Shown in pieces: positions 5,758 to 10,582 of a DNA stretch of 30,500 nucleotides; the first letter of the stretch is position 1, and every line of letters begins with the position of its first letter. A program made the translations under genes and the position numbers. This stretch comes from a virus, in the IMG/VR virus record IMGVR_UViG_3300021197_001422, positions 1-30,500 of that record; one strand, written 5' to 3'. The notes under the pieces are model-generated. The model did no database searches, was not told where the DNA came from, and saw nothing but the letters and a program-made list of their open reading frames with translations.

Positions 5758-6440
5758 AGTGGAATAAACTTTATACTTACCCGAAGTCTACACGTGAATT
5801 GATTAAAGGATCAAGGCACTATGATATTGATGGTAACGAAAAATTACCAAGTGTTACGACGATATTGTCTGCGACTCAATCTGCCGAGAAGCGTGAGTCA
5901 TTAGCCAATTGGCGTAAACGAGAAGGCGAGGAGAAAGCACAAAGGATCATGGACCAAGCGGCAGCTAGAGGAACAGCTATGCACAAGATCTTAGAAGGAT
6001 ATGTAGAAGGCAAGAATGTTGTGGATATGACGCCCGTAGGCGAACAAGCAACACCCATGGCCAAGAAAATCATAGAAGATGGCCTGAATAACAGACTCGA
6101 TGAAATCTGGGGCTCTGAGGTGACTGTTCATTATCCAGGGTTATATGCTGGAGCTACAGACTTAGTTGGAATCTATGAAAAGAAACCAAGCATCATGGAC
6201 TTCAAACAATCTAACAAGCCAAAGAGAGTAGAATGGATTAGTGATTATTTTATGCAGCTAGGAGCATATGCCATGGCCCATAACTTTGTATATGGTACAA
6301 AAATAGAACAGGGAGTCATTCTAATGTGTACTCCAGACAACTATTTCCAGAAGTTTGTTGTAAATGGGCAACAGTTTGTTGCATTTCAGCATCAGTTTCT
6401 AGCAAGGGTTGATCAATATTATAGTCAAAACTCACCATAA
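5733..6440 (+). CDS. PD-(D/E)XK exonuclease (RecB/Cas4-like)
   Basis: 235 residues. The RecB-type nuclease order is visible: RGTAMH (80-84), E129, GATDLV with D143, IMDFKQS with D156 and K158, then DYFMQLGAYAMA with Q175 and Tyr in motif IV. These are the metal-binding and catalytic residues of the PD-(D/E)XK exonuclease family, which degrade or trim DNA ends, often for recombination or host DNA breakdown. Two starts are possible: ATG 5733, or TTG 5754 that would make a TTGA overlap and has GGGAGGAG 11 bases upstream; the protein core begins LKWNKLYTYPKS either way. Last gene of the left cluster, followed by a terminator-like structure. Confidence 0.8.
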   Translation: MGGENKTLKWNKLYTYPKSTRELIKGSRHYDIDGNEKLPSVTTILSATQSAEKRESLANWRKREGEEKAQRIMDQAAARGTAMHKILEGYVEGKNVVDMTPVGEQATPMAKKIIEDGLNNRLDEIWGSEVTVHYPGLYAGATDLVGIYEKKPSIMDFKQSNKPKRVEWISDYFMQLGAYAMAHNFVYGTKIEQGVILMCTPDNYFQKFVVNGQQFVAFQHQFLARVDQYYSQNSP

Positions 6441-6454
6441 GTACTTTTCACCAC

Positions 6455-6482
6455 AAATTTTTAACTCTGAAAAATTTTTTTT
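6455..6482 (+). terminator. AT-only terminator-like hairpin after the exonuclease gene
   Basis: AAATTTTT (6455-6462) pairs with AAAAATTT (6470-6477) around a 7-base loop, followed by T-run to 6482. The stem is weak (no GC pair), but the eight Ts and the position 15 bases after the stop of a long gene cluster fit an intrinsic terminator. Confidence 0.5.
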
Positions 6483-6490
6483 GTAAATTG

Positions 6491-6581
6491 GTGAGTAAGT
6501 GAGTAAATCGTCTAGAAGTGTTGTGAGAGTAGACGAGTAGTTGCACAGAGGGGGTGAGACACAGCTGAGACAAGTGAGACA
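6491..6581 (+). repeat. Short iteron-like repeats (G/C)TGAG(T/A)NN
   Basis: Two adjacent GTGAGTAA (6491-6498, 6499-6506), GTGAGAGT (6523-6530), GTGAGACA (6554-6561), CTGAGACA (6565-6572) and GTGAGACA (6574-6581). All are in the same orientation in the gene-free gap between 6440 and 6587. A 7-bp-stem hairpin (TCGTCTA 6508-6514 with TAGACGA 6530-6536) sits in the middle. Candidate binding array for an initiator or activator. Confidence 0.55.
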
Positions 6582-6586
6582 AAACT

Positions 6587-6721
6587 ATGTTAAATACAAC
6601 TAATAGATGGTATACACCCCTCGCGAGACAATTATTTGAATGTTTTGAAAAACTAATAAATGTTATAAAAAGTAGTTATGGTAAAAAGGAAGAAGAGCAA
6701 ATACAAAAATGCGATCATTAA
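6587..6721 (+). CDS. Possible small protein (44 aa)
   Basis: An ORF begins MLNTTNRWYTPLARQLFEC and ends EEEQIQKCDH, stop TAA 6719-6721. The mix of aromatic and helical residues looks protein-like, and it overlaps the next gene start by 44 bases, but there is no ribosome site upstream and no family match I can name. Listed with low confidence. Confidence 0.35.
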   Translation: MLNTTNRWYTPLARQLFECFEKLINVIKSSYGKKEEEQIQKCDH

Positions 6722-6965
6722 TAATAAGCGTTATTATTTTTACAGTATTCGTTGGGTCGACATCACAGCTGATGGCGGACACGCCACCGAAGAAGAGTTC
6801 GAAAAAATGGAGCCTGCTATCATTGTTACCCATGCCTACGTGTTTAAAAGAACAAATAAACTGGTGTACACCTTTGCGTCTTATGATGAAAAGGAAGCCG
6901 TCTTCTCAGACAGAAACGTCATCCCACCCGGTTGCATATTAAAAATGGAAAAGATTCTCTTATGA
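6678..6965 (+). CDS. Conserved-looking protein of unknown function
   Basis: 95 residues. After a basic start (MVKRKKSKYKN) come YYFYSIRWVDITADGGHATE, EEFEKMEPAIIVTHAYVFKR and SYDEKEAVFSDRNVIPPG, a pattern that I take for an all-beta small domain known from marine phages but unnamed. Start ATG 6678 lies inside the preceding small ORF and has no strong ribosome site. Convergent with the small terminase gene, overlapping it by 6 bases. Confidence 0.65.
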   Translation: MVKRKKSKYKNAIINNKRYYFYSIRWVDITADGGHATEEEFEKMEPAIIVTHAYVFKRTNKLVYTFASYDEKEAVFSDRNVIPPGCILKMEKILL

Positions 6966-7469
6966 GTCTTTCTGAGATTTTGGTTTTGATAGCACTCGTT
7001 CTTTTAATTCTTTTTCATCGACACCCTCAAGAATCGGAGAGTAATCATCTATTATTCTCTTCATACGACTCTCAAGTTCTTCAGTTGTTAAATCCTCTAG
7101 CTTACCAGTTCTAATTATTTTCTGTTCAATATATAATCCTGCTGCTTTTCCACGTGCAACTTCTGCATTTACAGCTGCGGACCAGGCACCTTTTTTAAGA
7201 GCTTCAGCTCTAATCTGGCCTAACTCTGATATATGTTTTTCATAAGTTACTTCATATTTCTTCTGCCATTCTTCTCTTAACTCACCTATGTATTTAACTA
7301 CGAGTGGATATAATTTTGGATTCTGTAATTGAGATGCATATTGTCTTGCTCCTTCTTTGGCAAAGCCTGCATCAACAGCACATTGTGTTGCTGTTTTTCT
7401 GCCTTCATTCGTTACTAATTCGTAAGCGAATTTCATTTGCATTTCTGTAAGTTTCTTTGGTAGTCCCAT
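6960..7469 (-). CDS. terS: Terminase small subunit
   Basis: 169 residues from the ATG at 7469. The N-terminal part (MGLPKKLTEMQMKFAYELV, then ATQCAVDAGFAKEGARQYAS and QLQNP) is the helix-turn-helix layout of the Terminase_2 small-subunit family, which binds the packaging start site and recruits the large subunit. The following part is helical (EWQKKYEV..HISELGQIRAEAL) for oligomerisation, with an acidic C-terminus. An ATG 18 bases upstream (7487) exists but lies before the predicted transcription start. There is no ribosome site; the promoter at 7505-7477 would give an essentially leaderless message. Unusual: opposite strand to, and 3.8 kb away from, the large subunit. Confidence 0.85.
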   Translation of the reverse strand: MGLPKKLTEMQMKFAYELVTNEGRKTATQCAVDAGFAKEGARQYASQLQNPKLYPLVVKYIGELREEWQKKYEVTYEKHISELGQIRAEALKKGAWSAAVNAEVARGKAAGLYIEQKIIRTGKLEDLTTEELESRMKRIIDDYSPILEGVDEKELKERVLSKPKSQKDS

Positions 7470-7505
7470 TGACAAATACATATACATTGTTTATAAAAAT
7501 GTCAA
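7469..7505. promoter_or_regulatory. Two interlocked face-to-face sigma70-like promoters
   Basis: Plus: TTGACA 7469-7474, 17-base spacer, TATAAA 7492-7497. Minus: TTGACA 7505-7500, 17-base spacer, TATGTA 7482-7477. An 8-bp perfect inverted repeat, CATTGACA (7467-7474) and TGTCAATG (7500-7507), makes each -35 box abut the start codon of the oppositely directed gene. Predicted starts fall at about 7504 and 7470, next to ATG 7505 (plus) and ATG 7469 (terS, minus). Confidence 0.65.
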
Positions 7506-7729
7506 TGTTAAGCGGAAAGGTATTAAGACAAGTATTAGATAAAATGTTGAAGTCTCCTGCAGCTCAGGAAGCTAGGGTGCAAGTAATATTACCTGATGGT
7601 AAATATTATGACATTACTGGTGTACAATTGATGGAAAATAAATTATTAGGTGTGAGAGAAACACATCGAATAGCACTTACAATCAAGCCAGAGACGTGGA
7701 ATATGGGGAAGGTTATTAAGAAGCTGTAA
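7505..7729 (+). CDS. Small conserved-looking protein, unknown function
   Basis: 74 residues from ATG 7505 (MLSGKVLRQVLDKML). Upstream in-frame ATGs at 7499 and 7457 precede the transcription start predicted from the promoter at 7469-7497, so the third ATG is preferred; no ribosome site is seen. The body, EARVQVILPDGKYYDITGVQ LMENK and ETHRIALTIKP, is two beta-rich halves typical of a small phage protein that I know only as hypothetical. Its transcript would be in competition with terS. The VRR-NUC-like gene follows directly. Confidence 0.65.
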   Translation: MLSGKVLRQVLDKMLKSPAAQEARVQVILPDGKYYDITGVQLMENKLLGVRETHRIALTIKPETWNMGKVIKKL

Positions 7730-7731
7730 AG

Positions 7732-8103
7732 GTGAAACCCGAGCAAAAACTTTGGCATGAAATTAAGTTATACAACAAGAAAAATAATTGTAATTTGTCG
7801 TTCACAAGGCTTGAAAACCTTAGTAATCTTGGTACTCCTGACTTGTTGGTCTACAGTCCTAGCGGCAACTTTAAAACACTTGAATTAAAATATACAAAGC
7901 ATAACAAAATACGCTTCTCCCCACATCAAATATCGTTTCATATTAAACATCCGAAGAACTCTTTTATCTTAGTTAAAGGGGGTAATCCTTTAACCTATAA
8001 ACTTTATGAGGGAAGGTTTATCAAGGAGCTTGTGACTTATGGCTTGAGCCTTGATGCTTGTGCCTCTGACCTTGGAGCTTGCTGCTTGCGCCTTAGAGCT
8101 TGA
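7732..8103 (+). CDS. VRR-NUC-like / resolvase-like PD-(D/E)XK nuclease
   Basis: 123 residues with GTG start 7732 three bases after the previous stop. Nuclease core: early acidic helix (EQKLWHEIKLY), GTPDLLV with D37, KTLELKYT with E51 and K53, and SPHQISFH with Q66, the order of the VRR-NUC / Holliday-resolvase-like branch of PD-(D/E)XK enzymes. It would cut structured or replicating DNA; the partner is unknown. Length is near the family minimum. The last 20 or so residues (from LSLDACASDLGACCLRLRA) are encoded by a degenerate 7-bp tandem repeat and are probably an added tail. Confidence 0.75.
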   Translation: MKPEQKLWHEIKLYNKKNNCNLSFTRLENLSNLGTPDLLVYSPSGNFKTLELKYTKHNKIRFSPHQISFHIKHPKNSFILVKGGNPLTYKLYEGRFIKELVTYGLSLDACASDLGACCLRLRA

Positions 8104-8225
8104 GCCTTTATTCTTGGAGCTTGCGCCTGCCGCTTGTGGCTTGTGACTGGATACCCGTTATCCCTGCACCATTGCTCATGGACTAAATCGATTTGAGTTT
8201 GAATAAGCCGGCTAGTGCTGGCCAT
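8037..8225 (-). CDS. Small protein with a heptapeptide-repeat tail
   Basis: 62 residues on the minus strand. N-terminal half MASTSRLIQTQIDLVHEQWC and RDNGYPVTSH looks like an ordinary helical domain. The C-terminal half is a repeat of about seven residues (RQAQAP, RIKAQAL, RRKQQAP, RSEAQAS) encoded by the 7-bp tandem array at 8041-8148, read antisense to the nuclease tail. It starts 14 bases inside the end of the GP88-like gene and ends convergent with, and overlapping, the plus-strand nuclease gene. Function unknown. Confidence 0.5.
   Translation of the reverse strand: MASTSRLIQTQIDLVHEQWCRDNGYPVTSHKRQAQAPRIKAQALRRKQQAPRSEAQASRLKP
8041..8148. repeat. Degenerate 7-bp tandem repeat, (G/C)CTTGNN
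   Basis: About 15 consecutive units such as GCTTGAG, CCTTGAT, GCTTGTG, CCTTGGA, GCTTGCT, GCTTGCG. Three units equal 21 bases, so both strands encode peptides with a 7-residue period. A shorter copy lies at 8910-8950 on the other side of the GP88-like gene. Confidence 0.8.
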
Positions 8226-8889
8226 AGGCTACATTCTTAACTTCAGGATTCCAGCAACGTCTACAGCTGCCACAGTGGCCCAGATCTAAATCTTTTTTCT
8301 TTTCTTTGGTCATAGTATCAAACGCTTCTAATGTGTGAACAGTTCCAGTCTTATCAGTTCTAAATGCAGGGCAATTTTCATTGTTGTGTGAGCTGGTGAC
8401 TGTTGAAGTCGTGGGCCAGCTCTCTGGCGCTTCCTGGTCGACCATCGTCGCGGAAAACCGGATAACTAAATTATCCGGTTTAATCGGGAGGAATCTTTTA
8501 ACCCACGCTTCACGCGTTGGAATCCAGTGTTTAACTGTTGGCGTAGATTTACAAACAGCAAAAATTTTCATTAGGTGTTCTTCGTCTTGTACATCTCCTG
8601 AATCATGCCATCTAAAATATTTTGATTTCTTTGAATTAATAATTAAGCTCATTGCGCCGACCCATAGCGGGGATCTTATGGCCCTTAATCTTTTATATTG
8701 CGCAGCTTGCACAACTTTAAAAACATAACAGCCCTTGAGAGCGTAGCAGCCATCGCAGACGCTGCCTTTTACTTTGGCAAGCTTCGAACCTGTTTTACAT
8801 TCTTTGGCAGGTAAACCGTAAGCCCATCCTGGCATTTTGCTCGGCTTTGATAATGATCCCGTAATTTCTAACGCTTCTTTTACTTTCAT
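8212..8889 (-). CDS. GP88-family cysteine-rich phage protein
   Basis: 225 residues, minus strand, with GAGAGGAG immediately upstream of ATG 8889. It matches what I recall of the GP88 family (named after a mycobacteriophage gene product): KMPGWAYGLPAKECKTGSKL, then SVCDGCYALKGCY, FRWHDSGDVQ (92-101), HWIPTRE (121-127) and a C-terminal cluster C206-G-S-C209-R-R-C212. The N-terminal C31, C45, C48, C54 and C-terminal cluster suggest a metal or iron-sulfur site. Function is not established to my knowledge. It is flanked on both sides by the 7-bp repeats and overlaps the small gene downstream. Confidence 0.8.
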   Translation of the reverse strand: MKVKEALEITGSLSKPSKMPGWAYGLPAKECKTGSKLAKVKGSVCDGCYALKGCYVFKVVQAAQYKRLRAIRSPLWVGAMSLIINSKKSKYFRWHDSGDVQDEEHLMKIFAVCKSTPTVKHWIPTREAWVKRFLPIKPDNLVIRFSATMVDQEAPESWPTTSTVTSSHNNENCPAFRTDKTGTVHTLEAFDTMTKEKKKDLDLGHCGSCRRCWNPEVKNVAYGQH

Positions 8890-8909
8890 AACTCCTCTCT
8901 TATCCTATA

Positions 8910-8950
8910 GCTTGAGCCTTGTCAAGCTTGTTGCTTGTTGCTTTGGCCAA
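8910..8950. repeat. Second, short 7-bp repeat array
   Basis: GCTTGAG, CCTTGTC, GCTTGTT, GCTTGTT, GCTTTGG; same consensus as 8041-8148. It encodes the C-terminal end of the minus-strand ORF 9110-8922 and lies in the promoter/leader zone of the GP88-like gene. Confidence 0.7.
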
Positions 8951-9110
8951 GCCTATCTCTAGTTAAAGACTTAGACTCAATCGGAGGTCTCCTCCATCGT
9001 CGTTCTACACTTGACCCCAGGTCCATCAGGGACAAGTAAACCTTGCTCACCTCCCTAATGGACCAGGGCTCAAGGGCGGGGCAAATTAATAACCGGTGTT
9101 TCCCCGCCAT
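8922..9110 (-). CDS. Possible small protein, minus strand
   Basis: 62 residues, ATG 9110 with AGGAAG four bases upstream. The middle, LEPWSIREVSKVYLSLMDLG, reads like a helical domain and RRWRRPP is strongly basic; the end (SNKQQA) is made by the short 7-bp repeat array. Local GC is higher than the surroundings. Supported by ribosome site, absence of a competing frame and position in the minus-strand cluster; no family recognised. Confidence 0.5.
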   Translation of the reverse strand: MAGKHRLLICPALEPWSIREVSKVYLSLMDLGSSVERRWRRPPIESKSLTRDRLGQSNKQQA

Positions 9111-9117
9111 TGGCTTC

Positions 9118-9142
9118 CTAGTTTAGAATAATTCTAAACTAG
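9118..9142. repeat. Perfect palindrome, copy 2 (12-bp arms)
   Basis: CTAGTTTAGAAT and ATTCTAAACTAG around one A. The inner 10-bp arms are identical to those at 2612-2632. It spans the minus-strand stop of the 9288-9139 gene and lies eight bases upstream of the ATG of the 9110-8922 ORF, so it could act as terminator or as operator for the next gene set. Confidence 0.75.
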
Positions 9143-9288
9143 AAATTTGTTAATTCGCACTCATTAAACCAGTCGTTGCTTTCATGCTCGCAATCAATAC
9201 AATACTTGTTTGAATTGACCGCCCATTCATCTGGTTTAGGAGTACAACCGCAATGCTTACAAGTGAAATTAAATTCAAGTTGTTTCAT
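9139..9288 (-). CDS. Small zinc-finger protein (49 aa)
   Basis: 49 residues: MKQLEFNFTC then K-H-C-G-C with C10, C13, C15, and C30-I-D-C33 followed by an acidic helix. Two close cysteine pairs 17 residues apart indicate a single zinc site. The start (ATG 9288) overlaps the end of the coiled-coil gene by 14 bases, so the two are likely co-transcribed from the promoter at 9531-9503. The stop lies within the palindrome. Function unknown. Confidence 0.6.
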   Translation of the reverse strand: MKQLEFNFTCKHCGCTPKPDEWAVNSNKYCIDCEHESNDWFNECELTNF

Positions 9289-9478
9289 TGCTCTCAAGCT
9301 CCTTTATTCTTTGTTCTAGTTTAAGAACCCTAGTAGCTAACAAATTCAAATTATCTGTATTTGTTGAAACTACTTTGCCCAGTTTTAAAAGGTTCTCGGC
9401 GTTGGTTCCTATCATAGTCGCTAGGTCTTTTATCATTTTAAAAGCACTAGTCAGGTCATGATTTACTTTGTTTAACAT
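9275..9478 (-). CDS. Small coiled-coil protein
   Basis: 67 residues from ATG 9478, chosen over ATG 9496 because GGAGG lies just before it and the earlier ATG coincides with the predicted transcription start. Heptad-like throughout: VNHDLTSAFKMIKDLATMIG, NLLKLGKVV and LNLLATRVLKLEQRIKELES. It would form a dimer or trimer bundle. First gene of the minus-strand set leading to GP88. No family recognised. Confidence 0.65.
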   Translation of the reverse strand: MLNKVNHDLTSAFKMIKDLATMIGTNAENLLKLGKVVSTNTDNLNLLATRVLKLEQRIKELESNETT

Positions 9479-9502
9479 ATTTCCTCCGTTGTTCATAATT
9501 AG

Positions 9503-9531
9503 AATATAGGATATTCCTAGTTATATGTCAA
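9503..9531 (-). promoter_or_regulatory. Minus-strand promoter with TAGGA dyad
   Basis: On the minus strand: TTGACA (9531-9526), 17-base spacer, TATATT (9508-9503). The 13-bp dyad TAGGA-N3-TCCTA occupies 9507-9519, overlapping the -10 box and the spacer, the classic place for a repressor. Drives the 9478 gene. Confidence 0.7.
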
Positions 9532-9541
9532 TTATTAAATG

Positions 9542-9556
9542 TGTTCATTTTGGGTC
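9542..9556 (+). repeat. 15-mer repeat TGTTCATTTTGGGTC, copy 1
   Basis: First of five copies of TGTYCATTTTGGGTC found between 9542 and 11043. This one lies between the divergent promoters at 9531 and 9565. Confidence 0.7.
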
Positions 9557-9564
9557 CTTGGTCC

Positions 9565-9593
9565 TTGACTTATTATTCTATATAGGATAATCT
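9565..9593 (+). promoter_or_regulatory. Promoter for the 9628 gene
   Basis: TTGACT 9565-9570, 17-base spacer, TAATCT 9588-9593. The spacer ends in TATAGGA and the -10 follows directly (TATAGGATAATCT); an identical TATAGGATAA stands ten bases after a TTGACA upstream of the minus-strand GP88-like gene (8900-8925). A weak -10, moderate confidence. Confidence 0.5.
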
Positions 9594-9627
9594 GGGACCA
9601 GATATATAAACAAACAATGGAGGAAAT

Positions 9628-10170
9628 ATGTCTAAAACTATGACTAAATATCAATTGGACCACTTCAAATATAAGGTGAGAAGAAATTTCGAACCTTTAA
9701 TCAGGGAGCAGGAACTATTGGTAAAACAATACAAGACCGAGGCAACAAACAAGATAGTAGGCAAGCTAGCCAAAAAAATGGGAGCTGATAAAATCTTGGA
9801 CCAATTAAAGAAGGCGGAGGCGCATTTAAAAAAAGCTCAAGATAGCGCTAAAACCTTTTTTAAGAAAAAGGCCTCAAAAGAAAAAAAGGACCTGAACAAT
9901 TATAGGTTTAACCAAGACGAGAAGCTCACACTTTCAGATTGTGAAGAACAATTGAGAGACTGGGCGACTGAGTTAGTTGAAAGAGAAATAAGAAAAAGGC
10001 CCGAAGGTGAGAAGCTAAAACAATTGGAGCAATTGCAACAACACTCAATTGATACAGTTATGGAAGCGGGAACACCAGATGAGCTGATAAGAAAATTAGA
10101 TACATCAACAAAGAAAATTGGCATTGCCTGGGTTGTTGATACATCTAAAGTTAAACAGATAGCGAGTTAA
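9628..10170 (+). CDS. Helical coiled-coil protein, unknown function
   Basis: 180 residues, ATG 9628 after GGAGGAAAT. Almost entirely helical and charged: YQLDHFKYKVRRNFEPLIRE, a basic middle (KKKASKEKKDLNNY) and a heptad region around LKQLEQLQQHSIDTVMEAG. The last 25 residues (IGIAWVVDTSKVKQIAS) look like a beta segment. Perhaps a DNA- or assembly-associated protein; I recognise no family. It is followed at two bases by the small membrane protein gene, with which it shares the terminator at 10341. Confidence 0.65.
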   Translation: MSKTMTKYQLDHFKYKVRRNFEPLIREQELLVKQYKTEATNKIVGKLAKKMGADKILDQLKKAEAHLKKAQDSAKTFFKKKASKEKKDLNNYRFNQDEKLTLSDCEEQLRDWATELVEREIRKRPEGEKLKQLEQLQQHSIDTVMEAGTPDELIRKLDTSTKKIGIAWVVDTSKVKQIAS

Positions 10171-10171
10171 T

Positions 10172-10333
10172 ATGATTGAACTAATACATTTAATATTTGT
10201 TGAGAGCCCGATAGGGCTCTCAATCTTGCTACTTGGAATAGTGTTTATAGGCATTATGGGTTATAGAGCCGATATGCAAGACACATTTTCAAGACGATAC
10301 GAGCAAGACGAAAAATGGCGCAAGGATAACTAA
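10172..10333 (+). CDS. Small single-pass membrane protein
   Basis: 53 residues starting MIELIHLIFVESPIG, with a hydrophobic helix of about 17 residues (LSILLLGIVFIGIMGY) and a charged tail RRYEQDEKWRKDN. One membrane helix, tail likely in the cytoplasm. Codons 10-17 form a perfect 10-bp inverted repeat (10200-10223). The terminator begins eight bases after the stop. Role unknown; small membrane proteins in this position may be lysis- or exclusion-related. Confidence 0.6.
   Translation: MIELIHLIFVESPIGLSILLLGIVFIGIMGYRADMQDTFSRRYEQDEKWRKDN
10200..10223 (+). other. Strong stem-loop inside a coding region
   Basis: TTGAGAGCCC pairs perfectly with GGGCTCTCAA around GATA. No T-run follows, so it is not a standard terminator. 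It lies early in the 10172-10333 gene and could attenuate transcription or translation. Confidence 0.6.
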
Positions 10334-10340
10334 CCAATAA

Positions 10341-10368
10341 AAAGCGGGGCAACCGCCCCGCTTTTTTT
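10341..10368 (+). terminator. Strong intrinsic terminator
   Basis: AAAGCGGGGC (10341-10350) pairs with GCCCCGCTTT (10355-10364) around AACC, followed by further Ts. Ends the 9628-10333 transcript; with its A-rich upstream side it could also work in reverse. Confidence 0.9.
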
Positions 10369-10380
10369 ATATCCACACAA

Positions 10381-10395
10381 ACCCAAAATGAACAC
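10381..10395 (-). repeat. 15-mer repeat, copy 2 (inverted)
   Basis: On the minus strand GTGTTCATTTTGGGT, the reverse of copies 1 and 3-5. It lies just upstream of the promoter at 10404. Confidence 0.7.
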
Positions 10396-10403
10396 ATAGT
10401 GTA

Positions 10404-10432
10404 TTGACATAACTAGGAAAATCCTATACACT
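10404..10432 (+). promoter_or_regulatory. Promoter with TAGGA dyad
   Basis: TTGACA 10404-10409, 17-base spacer, TACACT 10427-10432. TAGGA-AAA-TCCTA occupies 10414-10426, entirely inside the spacer. The transcript would run through the GC-rich stretch 10436-10582. Confidence 0.65.
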
Positions 10433-10435
10433 AGG

Positions 10436-10582
10436 ATGGTGGCTGGGGACGGCGGTGGTATATTAGCGTTCACGATTTGTTCCGAAGGGTGTCCATTTTG
10501 GGTCGAGCCAGGACAAAAGGAGAACGGCGCAAGAACAAAATGTAACTGTCCATTTTGGGTCGCGCCGGGTGAATTGGCTTGA
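10436..10582 (+). CDS. Possible cysteine-containing small protein, or a noncoding RNA
   Basis: A 48-residue ORF in an unusually GC-rich stretch. It contains ICSEGCPFWVEPG and CNCPFWVAPGE: two copies of the 15-mer repeat (TGTCCATTTTGGGTC) are read in the same frame as C-P-F-W-V, 19 codons apart. Four cysteines could bind metal. Against coding: the ATG lies only three bases after the -10 box of the nearest promoter, there is no ribosome site, and other copies of the 15-mer are noncoding. A short regulatory RNA from the 10404 promoter is an equal alternative. Confidence 0.3.
   Translation: MVAGDGGGILAFTICSEGCPFWVEPGQKENGARTKCNCPFWVAPGELA
10490..10504 (+). repeat. 15-mer repeat TGTCCATTTTGGGTC, copy 3
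   Basis: Exact match to copy 4 and one base different from copy 1; followed by GAGCC. In frame with the 10436 ORF (Cys-Pro-Phe-Trp-Val). Confidence 0.7.
10547..10561 (+). repeat. 15-mer repeat TGTCCATTTTGGGTC, copy 4
   Basis: 57 bases after copy 3, followed by GCGCC. Lies just upstream of the promoter at 10579. Confidence 0.7.

Noticed and set aside
6709-6942. Plus-strand 77-residue ORF overlapping the 6678 gene
   Set aside because: Out-of-frame shadow; Lys/Ser/Pro mixture without structure, while the 6678 frame shows a coherent domain.
8041-8148. CRISPR array
   Set aside because: Units are 7 bp, degenerate and without spacers.
8381-8728. Plus-strand 115-residue ORF inside the GP88-like gene
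   Set aside because: Opposite-strand shadow; the minus-strand protein has clear family blocks and a strong ribosome site.
9118-9142. Intrinsic terminator for the minus-strand genes
   Set aside because: The palindrome is perfect but all AT apart from two pairs per arm, and no T-run follows on the minus strand; kept as a palindrome of undecided role.
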